Source: Faecalicatena contorta (lineage in GTDB: Bacteria > Bacillota > Clostridia > Lachnospirales > Lachnospiraceae). Taken from it: a stretch of DNA of 64,000 bases. The notes under the pieces are model-generated. The model was given only the letters and a program-made list of their open reading frames with translations. It did no database searches and was not told the DNA's origin. Location of the stretch: assembly GCF_003149105.1 (NCBI RefSeq), contig NZ_QGDS01000002.1, positions 310,001 to 374,000 of the forward strand. Reading direction: 5' to 3'. Below are positions 17,239-25,381 of this stretch, piece after piece; within the stretch, counting starts at the first letter, position 1; the number at the start of each line of letters is the position of its first letter. The position numbers and the translations under genes were made by a program.

Positions 17239-17264
17239 GAGGATTTTATAAAGTAAGGGAACAT

Positions 17265-18077
17265 ATGGGGTATTATATCAACGTAGAGCCAGATGTGTAC
17301 ATTTATGTGGAAGATATCAATCCACGGGGCAGAAAGACGATACTTTTTCTTCATGGATGGCCTGGGAACCTTAATTTGTTTGAATATCAGTATAATCAAT
17401 TGCCCAAATACGGCTACCGGTGTGTTGGGCTGGACATGCGGGGATTTGGACGCTCCGCCAGACCATGGAGAGGATACGACTATAACCGTCTGTCTGATGA
17501 TGTCCGGGCTGTAGTAGAAGCACTGGGGCTGAAAAATTTTGTTCTGGGGGGACATTCCACGGGAGGAGCGATTGCTGTGCGCTATATGGCAAGACATCAG
17601 GCTTTTGGTGTTTCCAAGCTTGCTTTATTTGCAGCCGCGGCACCCAGTTTAATTGAGCGTTCTTATTTTCCTTATGGATTATCCAGACAGGAGGTTCTGG
17701 ATATCATACAAAACACTTACACAGACAGGCCTGATATGCTGAGAGGCTTTGGCAATATGATTTTTCACAATTACGTGACGCCTGCTCTTTCAGACTGGAT
17801 TTTTGACATGGGACTTCAGGCTGCCAGCTGGGCTACCGCAGCAATTGCTAATACCTGGCTGGAGGAAGAGGGGCTTTTTAGAGACTTAAAAACAATTCGT
17901 GTTCCAACCCTGATTCTTCATGGTCTGAATGACCTGGTGTGCCTTTATCCTTTGGCAACAGCGCAAAAAGAAAGTATTCCAGATGCAAAACTGATTCCTT
18001 TTGAATCCTGCGGACATTTCCTCTTCTATGATCAGCAGAAAAAATTTAATAAGGAATTGCTTTGCTTTTTGGAATGA
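17265..18077 (+). CDS. Alpha/beta-hydrolase fold protein
   Basis: This 270-residue protein has the standard hydrolase layout. The oxyanion segment is [13 protein letters not shown], the nucleophile elbow is GGHSTGGA (Ser in G-H-S-T-G), an acidic residue lies in [10 protein letters not shown], and the catalytic His is in CGHFLFYD near the end. The segment [13 protein letters not shown] is typical of esterase, haloperoxidase or epoxide-hydrolase relatives, so the substrate cannot be named. It stands alone, transcribed away from the PLP enzyme gene and converging on the GNAT gene. Confidence 0.88.
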   Translation: MGYYINVEPDVYIYVEDINPRGRKTILFLHGWPGNLNLFEYQYNQLPKYGYRCVGLDMRGFGRSARPWRGYDYNRLSDDVRAVVEALGLKNFVLGGHSTGGAIAVRYMARHQAFGVSKLALFAAAAPSLIERSYFPYGLSRQEVLDIIQNTYTDRPDMLRGFGNMIFHNYVTPALSDWIFDMGLQAASWATAAIANTWLEEEGLFRDLKTIRVPTLILHGLNDLVCLYPLATAQKESIPDAKLIPFESCGHFLFYDQQKKFNKELLCFLE

Positions 18078-18079
18078 TA

Positions 18080-18110
18080 ATAAAGCAGCGCACATAGAAT
18101 TTTGCTTTAT
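18080..18110. terminator. Hairpin between convergent hydrolase and GNAT genes
   Basis: ATAAAGCA (18080-18087) pairs with TGCTTTAT (18103-18110). GCCATA and TATGGC form a second, larger imperfect stem just downstream. These probably end both convergent transcripts. Confidence 0.5.
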
Positions 18111-18125
18111 GCCATATTACTTGAA

Positions 18126-18641
18126 CTATTTATGTTCAGGCAGTATGGCATATTCCATGATGTAATCATCCATTACATATCCGTTACCAATATCTGCAAC
18201 CTGCGTATCCACAGTTTTAAAACCAAGATGACGGTACACAGCAAGACTGCCATGGTTCTCTTTATTGCAGGTCAGCCAGATAGAAACAAGACCCCGCTCT
18301 TTACAGAGATTTGTTAAGAAATCAAAGGCCTTTGATGCCAGATGACGCCCTCGGAATTCTCTTTTTATGTAAAGTTTGCTTAGGAAGAGCTTTTCATTTT
18401 CAGGGTGAACACCGCAATACCCGCAGAAATTTCCGCTGTCAAAAATCTGATAGTATTCATAACCGTCTTTTAACTGTAATTTCAATGCAGGTACGGACTG
18501 AAATTTGTCTATCATATAATTTACCTGGCTGGTTCCGATGATGGGGGTAAAATGCTCATGCCAGATAGCTTCTGCCAAATGGGCAACCTCATTTATTTGC
18601 TGCTCGGTTTCTACTCTAACTGTGTGAAATATATCAGTCAT
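18126..18641 (-). CDS. GNAT-family N-acetyltransferase
   Basis: This 171-residue protein has the acetyl-CoA-binding region of GNAT enzymes: LFLSKLYIKREFRGRHLASKAFDFL (R-x2-G-R-x-L-A pyrophosphate loop), then VSIWLTCNKENHGSLAVYRHLGFKTVD. It would transfer an acetyl group to an unknown small molecule or protein N-terminus. It has its own promoter. Confidence 0.88.
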   Translation of the reverse strand: MTDIFHTVRVETEQQINEVAHLAEAIWHEHFTPIIGTSQVNYMIDKFQSVPALKLQLKDGYEYYQIFDSGNFCGYCGVHPENEKLFLSKLYIKREFRGRHLASKAFDFLTNLCKERGLVSIWLTCNKENHGSLAVYRHLGFKTVDTQVADIGNGYVMDDYIMEYAILPEHK

Positions 18642-18706
18642 AATAATGTGCCTCTTCCTTTGTTATTTTTTTTCAGTTCCTGCCGGAACTCTTTACAGAT
18701 AAAGGT

Positions 18707-18735
18707 ATTATACCTCTGTCCGGCAAAATCATCAA
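18707..18735 (-). promoter_or_regulatory. Sigma-A promoter of the GNAT gene
   Basis: On the minus strand, TTGATG (18735-18730), a 17-base spacer and a consensus TATAAT (18712-18707). An AGTTCC/GGAACT stem lies in the untranslated leader. Confidence 0.7.
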
Positions 18736-18766
18736 GATTGAACTATGCATGTTCAGCTGGATGTGG

Positions 18767-18772
18767 TACAAT
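18767..18772 (+). promoter_or_regulatory. Candidate -10 of the DUF5721 gene
   Basis: TACAAT is preceded by TGG, giving an extended -10, and lies 44 bases before the chosen start. No good -35 is seen. It is divergent from the GNAT promoter. Confidence 0.4.
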
Positions 18773-18815
18773 ATCTGACATACTTGGGTTGATTCTCATC
18801 GCGGAGGTTATGGAC

Positions 18816-19307
18816 ATGATTTCACTGCATCTCACCAGTGTCAAGGACTATATGGCACATTTATTATTATCAGAAACATTTGATAACTTTCTCTTCATCG
18901 AAGGTCAGATTGTCACTTTCAATACCTTTACCATAGACGGTTTTATACAGAAAGCATTTTTTTCGGAAGAGGAGAGCATTTCGGAATATTCTTCCTGGAA
19001 AAATCTTAGAGACTATTGCCTGTCACTGATTAAAGGGAAAAAAACACCTTTAAGCTTCAAGTTCGTGTTTAGCCTGGCCCCTGCAAATATAGAACGCCTT
19101 ATTGAGCAGAATCATCTGGATTTTCAGATGGACCAAGTACAGGGATTGTACCTGAACATCCGGTATGACGGCAGTAAGCTCCAGTGTGTGACCGGAACTT
19201 CACTAAAAACTTTCACCATGGATAAATCTTTGGAACAGGCGTGGGATAAGATGGTGCAGAAATTCTTTACACAGAAAGAAATTGCCTATGAAATAGAAAT
19301 ATCTTAA
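18816..19307 (+). CDS. DUF5721 family protein
   Basis: This protein of about 163 residues matches the Lachnospiraceae family DUF5721 in its order of segments: VKDYMAHLLLSETFDNFLFIEG, TFNTFTIDG, LIKGKKTPLSFKFVFSL, and GTSLKTFTMDKSLEQAWDKMV near the end. No function is known for the family. GGAGG at 18803-18807 supports the ATG at 18816 (8-base spacing); a longer open frame back to 18552 has no RBS and a different composition. No neighbour suggests a role. Confidence 0.78.
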   Translation: MISLHLTSVKDYMAHLLLSETFDNFLFIEGQIVTFNTFTIDGFIQKAFFSEEESISEYSSWKNLRDYCLSLIKGKKTPLSFKFVFSLAPANIERLIEQNHLDFQMDQVQGLYLNIRYDGSKLQCVTGTSLKTFTMDKSLEQAWDKMVQKFFTQKEIAYEIEIS

Positions 19308-19315
19308 ATGAATAA

Positions 19316-19356
19316 CCTGGCCCTCTCACAAGAAATATTTTTGTGAGAGGGCCAGG
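19316..19356. terminator. Bidirectional terminator between DUF5721 gene and htpG
   Basis: CCTGGCCCTCTCACAA pairs perfectly over 16 bp with TTGTGAGAGGGCCAGG around a 9-base loop. A T-rich run follows on the plus strand, and A-rich sequence on the other side serves the convergent htpG transcript. Confidence 0.88.
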
Positions 19357-19375
19357 CTTCTTTATTTTATAATTT

Positions 19376-21418
19376 TTATTTTGTCAGAAGCATCATGATT
19401 TCATTGCTTCTCTGTACAAATGCTGTCATCTCTGCCGGACTTAACGGTTTATGTGCCAGCATTGCCAAGTCGAACAATTGTCTGCAGATAACCGGTACGC
19501 TTTTGCTGCGCTTATGTTCTACGATGAACTGCACCAGTGGATGGTTGGAATTCAGGATTAATGTAGCCTGGCTTCCGAACATACTTGCATCCATTCCGCC
19601 CATTCCATACATTTTCATCATTTCTTCCATACGTCTGGACTGCTCTGGGAGAACTGCCATGGAGGCAACGTTATCATCCTTTAATTTTTCAACTTTCACA
19701 TCCAGCTTATCATTGTTTAATTCCTTGCGGAAAATATCAATGAGACTGTCTGAAGTCTTTTTGAAATTTTCCTTTTCTTCCTCTGATACTTCATCTTTCA
19801 GAGAATCATGGACCTCTGCATCAATCCTTTGGAACCTTACCTTTGGATTCCGCTGCTCCAGATAAGTAATAAAAGAGGTATCGATATTGTGGGTCAGCAG
19901 GATTGCATCCTGTCCCTGCTCCTTGAACATATTGATGTATTGGCTTTGCTGCTGTTCATTGGTTACATAGTAGATATTTGTTTTAATTTCTTCTACTTCA
20001 TTTTCTGCATTGTTTTCAGCAGTATCCTCAGGTTTCTCCTCTTTCGGTGTTACGACAGAACCACCGTTTTTCTCAATACACTCTTCCAATGTCAGGTATT
20101 TGTGGTCTAAGTTCTTGAAAAGGATGGAACCTTTGACCTTCTCACCAAACTTTTCGTCTTTCAGACAGCCAAACTTAATGAATGGACTGATGTCATCCCA
20201 ATACTTCTCATAGTTTTCTTTATCTGTCTTAAACATTCCGTTCAGTTTATCTGCAACCTTTTTGGAAATGTAGTCTGCAACCTTATTTACAAAACCGTCA
20301 TTTTGCAGCGCACTTCTGGACACATTCAGCGGCAGGTCAGGGCAGTCAATGATTCCCTTTAATACCATCAGAAACTCAGGAATTACCTCTTTAATATTAT
20401 CTGCGATGAAAACCTGATTGTTATACAGCTTGATTGTTCCATCGATGGAATCATATTCCGTATTAATTTTAGGGAAGTACAAAATGCCTTTGAGGTTGAA
20501 TGGATAGTCCATATTCAGGTGAATCCAGAACAATGGTTCCTTATAATCCATAAATACCCTGCGGTAGAAATCTAAATATTCTTCCTTGGTACATTCGCTT
20601 GGATTCTTTGCCCAGAGGGGATGAATATCACTGATGGAAACCGGACGTTTTACAATCTTTACTTTCTTCTTTGGTTCTTCCGGTTCACCGTCTTCTCCTT
20701 TTTTTGGCTCCTCTGTAATATGTTCCACTACTTCATCCGTATCCAGAACCTCTTCTTCATCAATTGTCTCATAAACAGGCTCTGCATTTGCCTTGGAAAG
20801 GAAAATCTCAACAGGCATGAAAGAGCAGTATTTCTCCAGCACTTCTTTTGCCCTGTACTCATTCGCAAACTCAAGGCTGTTTTCATTCAGATACAATGTG
20901 ATTTCCGTACCAACTTCTGTCCTGTTTCCGTCCTGCATTTCATATTCGGTACCGCCTTCGCTTACCCAATGCACAGGGACAGCCCCTTCCTGATAAGACA
21001 AGGAATCTATGTGTACCTCGTCTGCAACCATAAATGCAGAATAGAAGCCAAGCCCGAAATGCCCGATCATATCATCTTCACTTGTTTTGTCTTTATATTT
21101 TTCGAGGAACTGTGTAGCGCCAGAAAATGCAATCTGTGTAATGTATTCCTCTACTTCCTCCGCCGTCATTCCGACACCATTATCAATAAACTTCAGAGTC
21201 TTTTCTTCCGGATTTAGAATCACTTGAATTTTCGCTTTGTAGCCATCCGGTAAATCATATTCTCCCATCATATCCAGCTTTTTCAGCTTTGTAATTGCAT
21301 CACACCCATTGGATACAAGCTCACGGAAAAAGATATCGTGGTCAGAATATACCCATTTCTTAATAATTGGAAATATATTCTCGCTGTCAATGGATAAATT
21401 ACCTCTTTTTGTTCCCAT
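19376..21418 (-). CDS. htpG: Chaperone HtpG (bacterial Hsp90)
   Basis: This protein of about 680 residues begins GNLSIDSENIFPIIKKWVYSDHDIFFRELVSNGCDA. It carries the GHKL ATP-site motifs (FRELVSN, DNGVGM, GHFGLGFYSAFMVAD), the middle domain, and a C-terminal dimerisation domain with a DASMFGSQATLILN-type segment. It is an ATP-driven chaperone of the cytosol. The ATG at 21418 is set by AAAGGAG eight bases upstream. The acidic, glutamate-rich loop around residues 455-470 lies in a variable region. Regulation by HrcA is likely because a perfect CIRCE element sits upstream of its promoter. Confidence 0.95.
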   Translation of the reverse strand: MGTKRGNLSIDSENIFPIIKKWVYSDHDIFFRELVSNGCDAITKLKKLDMMGEYDLPDGYKAKIQVILNPEEKTLKFIDNGVGMTAEEVEEYITQIAFSGATQFLEKYKDKTSEDDMIGHFGLGFYSAFMVADEVHIDSLSYQEGAVPVHWVSEGGTEYEMQDGNRTEVGTEITLYLNENSLEFANEYRAKEVLEKYCSFMPVEIFLSKANAEPVYETIDEEEVLDTDEVVEHITEEPKKGEDGEPEEPKKKVKIVKRPVSISDIHPLWAKNPSECTKEEYLDFYRRVFMDYKEPLFWIHLNMDYPFNLKGILYFPKINTEYDSIDGTIKLYNNQVFIADNIKEVIPEFLMVLKGIIDCPDLPLNVSRSALQNDGFVNKVADYISKKVADKLNGMFKTDKENYEKYWDDISPFIKFGCLKDEKFGEKVKGSILFKNLDHKYLTLEECIEKNGGSVVTPKEEKPEDTAENNAENEVEEIKTNIYYVTNEQQQSQYINMFKEQGQDAILLTHNIDTSFITYLEQRNPKVRFQRIDAEVHDSLKDEVSEEEKENFKKTSDSLIDIFRKELNNDKLDVKVEKLKDDNVASMAVLPEQSRRMEEMMKMYGMGGMDASMFGSQATLILNSNHPLVQFIVEHKRSKSVPVICRQLFDLAMLAHKPLSPAEMTAFVQRSNEIMMLLTK

Positions 21419-21479
21419 GTATAACACTCCTTTTCATTAATAATACCTGTCACGGTGGTCATTTTACCGTCTAAAAATT

Positions 21480-21508
21480 ATTCTAATATACTGCTAATGA
21501 AAAGTCAA
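21480..21508 (-). promoter_or_regulatory. Sigma-A promoter of htpG
   Basis: On the minus strand, TTGACT (21508-21503), an exact 17-base spacer and TAGAAT (21485-21480). The predicted leader is about 55 bases. Confidence 0.8.
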
Positions 21509-21516
21509 CCTAAAAG

Positions 21517-21543
21517 TTAGCACTCTTTTAGGGAGAGTGCTAA
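21517..21543. promoter_or_regulatory. CIRCE element (HrcA operator)
   Basis: TTAGCACTC (21517-21525), nine bases, then GAGTGCTAA (21535-21543): a perfect match to the CIRCE consensus. It starts eight bases upstream of the htpG -35 box. HrcA bound here would repress in unstressed cells, although the position upstream of the promoter is unusual. Confidence 0.93.
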
Positions 21544-21711
21544 TAAAAGTATGAAAAAAATAAAATATTTATAAACAACTGTATTTTGGAAAGTAATTTT
21601 GTTTGAGTTTTTAAGATTACTCAGACAAAAATACATATAAAGAAAACCTCACTTGCTGTAATTGTTAGAAATGCACAATTGAAGATGTCCATTTTTAGCA
21701 ATTATGTAATG

Positions 21712-21738
21712 TTGCAAAAAGTTAGATAATGTTATAAT
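21712..21738 (+). promoter_or_regulatory. Candidate promoter of the sugar uptake operon
   Basis: TATAAT (21733-21738) lies 49 bases before the binding-protein gene. TTGCAA (21712-21717) is the best -35 but is only 15 bases away, so the promoter is probably weak or activator-dependent. Confidence 0.5.
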
Positions 21739-21787
21739 ATAACACATATAAAGCAACAAAAACTAAAATTTTAAAAGGAGAGATAAC

Positions 21788-22801
21788 ATGAAAAAGAGAA
21801 ACAAATGGTTCGCACTTGCAATTAGTATGTCATTAGTATTTTCTACAGCTGCATTAACCGGCTGCGGAGCAAAAGAGGAAAAATCAGAGACGGCACCAAA
21901 GCAGGAAGATTCAGCTGGCACTGAAAAAGAAGGAAGCGGTAAGAAATTTGCGTACTGCACATCGACACTGAATAACCCATTTATGACAACGATTGGAGAT
22001 GCATTGAAAGAAGCGTGTGAAGCAAATGGTGATGAACTGGTAATTTATGATCCTCAATATGACCAGGCGAAGCAGATCTCACAGATTGAAGATGCTATTA
22101 CACAGGGCGTAGATGGAATTTTCCTGCTGCCTGTGGATTCCGATGGTGTAAAGAATGTACTGCAGACAGCGAAAGACAAAGATATTCCGGTAATTGCTCT
22201 TGATAATCCGGTAACAGATGTAGGTTTAGTTGCAGCAAATGTAGCATCTGATAATTTTAATGCAGGCCATATCGTAGGTGAGGCAATGATAAAAGATTTC
22301 CCGGATGGCGCAAAGATAGCAGTCATTGATTCCCCTACTATGGTAGCTTGCGTGGACAGGTTCGAAGGGTTTAAGGCAGCACTTGAAGAAGCCGGTATGA
22401 CTGACAAATTTGAGATATGTGCCCAGCAGGACGCTCAGGCATCTTTGGAAAAGGCAATGCCGATAGCTGATAATATGATTCAGGCAAATCCGGACATTGA
22501 AGCATTTTACGGAATTAATGACCCTACTGCCCTTGGAATCATTGCAGCTTTGCAGGCGGCGGATAAATTAGAAGGTATTAAAATTTATGGGGTTGATGGT
22601 TCACCGGACGGAAAATCAGCGATTGAAAATGGAACATTACAAGTAACTGCAGCACAGTCACCAGTTGGTATTGCTAAGACTTCATATGATAATATGCTGA
22701 AGGTTTTGGACGGAGGAACGATTGAGAAGGATATTAAAGTAGAGACATTTAAAATTGATAAGGATAATGTTAGTGAATATGGAGTAGATGGATGGCAGTA
22801 A
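21788..22801 (+). CDS. Sugar ABC transporter substrate-binding lipoprotein
   Basis: This 337-residue lipoprotein has a lipobox LTGC after a signal peptide (MKKRNKWFALAISMSLVFSTAA), so Cys26 is lipidated and anchors it outside the membrane. The mature part is a type I periplasmic-binding fold of the RbsB/Peripla_BP_4 class, with NNPFMTTIGDALKEACEANG, DAITQGVDGIFLLPVDSDG and IYGVDGSPDGKSAIENG. It delivers a sugar to the permease encoded downstream. The ligand cannot be read from sequence. It is the first gene of the operon, with AAGGAG upstream, and a hairpin follows it that should raise its level over the other subunits. Confidence 0.92.
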   Translation: MKKRNKWFALAISMSLVFSTAALTGCGAKEEKSETAPKQEDSAGTEKEGSGKKFAYCTSTLNNPFMTTIGDALKEACEANGDELVIYDPQYDQAKQISQIEDAITQGVDGIFLLPVDSDGVKNVLQTAKDKDIPVIALDNPVTDVGLVAANVASDNFNAGHIVGEAMIKDFPDGAKIAVIDSPTMVACVDRFEGFKAALEEAGMTDKFEICAQQDAQASLEKAMPIADNMIQANPDIEAFYGINDPTALGIIAALQAADKLEGIKIYGVDGSPDGKSAIENGTLQVTAAQSPVGIAKTSYDNMLKVLDGGTIEKDIKVETFKIDKDNVSEYGVDGWQ

Positions 22802-22843
22802 ATTAATATATTTCTAATTCTACATAACAGGTGAAATGCTGAG

Positions 22844-22870
22844 TGGAGGGAGCTGCCCTCCATTCTTTTT
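22844..22870 (+). terminator. Intra-operon attenuating hairpin
   Basis: TGGAGGG, loop AGCTG, CCCTCCA, then TTCTTTTT. It lies between the binding protein and the ATPase genes, where partial termination gives an excess of binding protein. Confidence 0.75.
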
Positions 22871-22891
22871 CAATAGGAAGTGAGGAAAAAC

Positions 22892-24382
22892 GTGCGTAAT
22901 TATGTTTTAGAAATGAAAGGCATAGAGAAAAAATTTGCAAACGTATATGCACTGGAAGGGGTTCATCTGCAGCTGGAAAAAGGAGAGGTGCATGCGCTTC
23001 TCGGAGAAAATGGGGCAGGTAAGTCCACATTAATTAAGGTATTAGGCGGGATATATAAGGCAGATGCAGGGCAGATTATGATAGAGGGAAAAGAGGCTGC
23101 GATTCAATCTGTCAAAGATGCACAGGCTTATGGAATCAATATTGTACATCAGGAAATTGTACTTGTCCCCCATATTAGTGTTGCGGAAAATATTTTTCTC
23201 GGAAGAGAGCCTGTGACCAAAGCGGGGCTTAAGGATAAGAGGAAGATGTTTAGGGAAGCAGGAGAACTGGTAAAACAATTAGGCCTGGATATTGATGTAA
23301 AAAGAGATGTCTATCATCTTACCATTGCACAGCAGCAGTTAGTGGAGATTGTTAAGGCGGTATCTTTTAACTCCAAAATTATTGTAATGGATGAACCAAC
23401 ATCCTCTCTTGCAGAACGGGAAGTAGAGTATTTATTTGGGGTCATCAACAAATTAAAACAACAGGGAGTAAGTATTATTTATATTTCTCACAAGCTAAAT
23501 GAGTTGTTTACAATTACAGACCGGATTACCGTTTTGAGAGATGGGAAATATGTGGACACGAAAGAAACGAAATCTACAACAATAGATGAGCTGATTAAAA
23601 TGATGGTGGGCCGGAATCTTACAGAATATTATTCCAGAGGTGAACATTCTATTGGCGGGGTTGCTTTTGAGGTAAAAGAACTGGCACAAAAAGGAGTGTT
23701 TGACAATGTATCTTTTCATATTAAGAAGGGAGAAATTGTAGGATTTGCAGGACTGGTGGGAGCCGGAAGAAGTGAAATTATGCAGGCTATATTCGGAGTA
23801 TCCTCAATTGATTCCGGCGAGATATTTATTGACGGGAAAAAGGTGCAGTTTAAAAGTGTCCAGGATGCCATTGAACATGGGATAGCCTTGATACCGGAAG
23901 ACAGAAAGAAGCAGGGCCTTGTTCTGAAAAATACAGTTGGATACAATATCACCTTGACAGTACAGGACCAGTATAAGAAATTTGTTCATATTAACCGGAA
24001 AAAGCGGGATGGAATTATTGACAGATACATTAAGGCTTTTTCCATAAAGACACCATCACCGGAACAGCTGGTAAACAATCTGTCAGGGGGGAATCAGCAG
24101 AAAATTGTGTTGTCCAAATGGCTGGCCACAAATCCAAAGGTGTTAATTCTGGATGAGCCGACAAGAGGTGTTGATGTTGGAGCAAAATCAGAGATTTATA
24201 CAATTATTGACCAGTTGGCACGGGATGGAATGGCAGTGATTTTAATTTCTTCGGAATTACAAGAAATAATTAATATGTGTGACCGGATTTATGTAGTATC
24301 TCAGGGGCAGGTTACCGGTGAACTGCAGCGGGAAGAGTTCGATCAAGAGAAAATCATGTATCATGCAACAGGAGGAAAATAA
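22892..24382 (+). CDS. Sugar ABC transporter ATPase (RbsA-type, two nucleotide-binding domains)
   Basis: This protein of about 496 residues is a fused double ATPase as in RbsA/MglA. The first domain has GENGAGKST and IIVMDEPTSSL. The second has the degenerate Walker A GLVGAGRSE and an intact signature NLSGGNQQKIVLSKWL with LILDEPTRGVDVG. Both features are normal for this family. It couples ATP hydrolysis to sugar import with the adjacent permease. I take the GTG at 22892, with GAGG six bases upstream, as the start; a GTG at 22880 is the alternative. Confidence 0.93.
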   Translation: MRNYVLEMKGIEKKFANVYALEGVHLQLEKGEVHALLGENGAGKSTLIKVLGGIYKADAGQIMIEGKEAAIQSVKDAQAYGINIVHQEIVLVPHISVAENIFLGREPVTKAGLKDKRKMFREAGELVKQLGLDIDVKRDVYHLTIAQQQLVEIVKAVSFNSKIIVMDEPTSSLAEREVEYLFGVINKLKQQGVSIIYISHKLNELFTITDRITVLRDGKYVDTKETKSTTIDELIKMMVGRNLTEYYSRGEHSIGGVAFEVKELAQKGVFDNVSFHIKKGEIVGFAGLVGAGRSEIMQAIFGVSSIDSGEIFIDGKKVQFKSVQDAIEHGIALIPEDRKKQGLVLKNTVGYNITLTVQDQYKKFVHINRKKRDGIIDRYIKAFSIKTPSPEQLVNNLSGGNQQKIVLSKWLATNPKVLILDEPTRGVDVGAKSEIYTIIDQLARDGMAVILISSELQEIINMCDRIYVVSQGQVTGELQREEFDQEKIMYHATGGK

Positions 24383-24385
24383 GGA

Positions 24386-25372
24386 ATGTCTAAAGAAAAT
24401 CGTGTTAAAATAGCTGAAAGAACAAATAATCCGGTTTTGAAATTTTTCAGTGAAAATCTTGGTATTATAGCCGCATTGATTGTAATCTCTGTTATTGTGG
24501 CGATTATGTCCCCTGTCTTTTTAAGTGTGGATAATGCGTTAAGTGTAGGCAGGCAGATATCTACAAATGCTGTCTTAACGCTGGGGATGGCAATGGTGAT
24601 TATTACAGGTGGCATTGACCTTTCAGTTGGTGCAGTTGTAGCCCTGACAGGTACTCTGTGCGTTGGTTTTATCAACCAGGGAATGCCGGTGCCTGTTTCA
24701 GTTATACTCTGTGTGGGGATTGGCGTGCTTGTTGGGTTTCTGAATGGAGTGATCATTGCAAAAACAGGGATGGCCCCATTTATCGTAACAATGTCGACTA
24801 TGAATATTGGCCGGGGAATTGCATATTTGTACAGCGGCGGTCTTCCCCTGCGCTGTACCCGGGACGATTTTGCCGTATTGGGAACCGGATATTTAGGACC
24901 TGTCCCGCTGCCCATTATATATCTGGCTGCGCTGATACTTATTGTATGGCTGCTTTTATCAAGAGCAAAATTTGGTACATATGTATATGCTTTGGGCGGG
25001 AATCGTGAGGCAGCAAAGTTTTCTGGAATTCCAACGGTAAAAATTGAGATAATTGTGTATACCCTATCTGGGTTTCTGTCAGGATTTGCAGGGGTGGTTC
25101 TGGCCGCAAGGATGTTTTCAGGACAGCCATCTGTACAGCAGGGAGCAGAAATGGATGCCATCGCAGCCTGCGTACTGGGAGGTGTATCTATGACCGGAGG
25201 AATGGGAAAAGTAGGCGGTACTATGATTGGGGCACTGATTATAGGAGTCATCAGCAATGGCCTGAATCTGTTGAATGTGAATTCCTTTGTATCTAATATT
25301 GTGAAGGGAATCATTGTGTTAATCGCAGTTTATATTGATATTATTAAGAAGAAGAGAATGTTGAAAGGATAG
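24386..25372 (+). CDS. Sugar ABC transporter permease (RbsC-type)
   Basis: This 328-residue membrane protein has about nine hydrophobic helices and the RbsC-family segments TLGMAMVIITGGIDLSVG, MAPFIVTMSTMNIGRG and YALGGNREAAKFSGI. Three bases separate it from the ATPase gene, and a kinase gene follows. A single permease gene implies a homodimeric channel, the usual arrangement with a fused ATPase. Confidence 0.93.
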   Translation: MSKENRVKIAERTNNPVLKFFSENLGIIAALIVISVIVAIMSPVFLSVDNALSVGRQISTNAVLTLGMAMVIITGGIDLSVGAVVALTGTLCVGFINQGMPVPVSVILCVGIGVLVGFLNGVIIAKTGMAPFIVTMSTMNIGRGIAYLYSGGLPLRCTRDDFAVLGTGYLGPVPLPIIYLAALILIVWLLLSRAKFGTYVYALGGNREAAKFSGIPTVKIEIIVYTLSGFLSGFAGVVLAARMFSGQPSVQQGAEMDAIAACVLGGVSMTGGMGKVGGTMIGALIIGVISNGLNLLNVNSFVSNIVKGIIVLIAVYIDIIKKKRMLKG

Positions 25373-25381
25373 AGGAGAACC

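Noticed and set aside
20621..21217. Plus-strand open frame of 198 residues opposite htpG
   Set aside because: It is fully antisense to well-conserved htpG sequence, with Cys/Phe-rich composition and no start signal.
24361..25314. Long minus-strand open frame (317 residues) opposite the sugar permease
   Set aside because: It lies entirely antisense to a clear RbsC-type gene, is rich in Pro/Ile/Thr as expected from the complement of a membrane-protein gene, and has no RBS.
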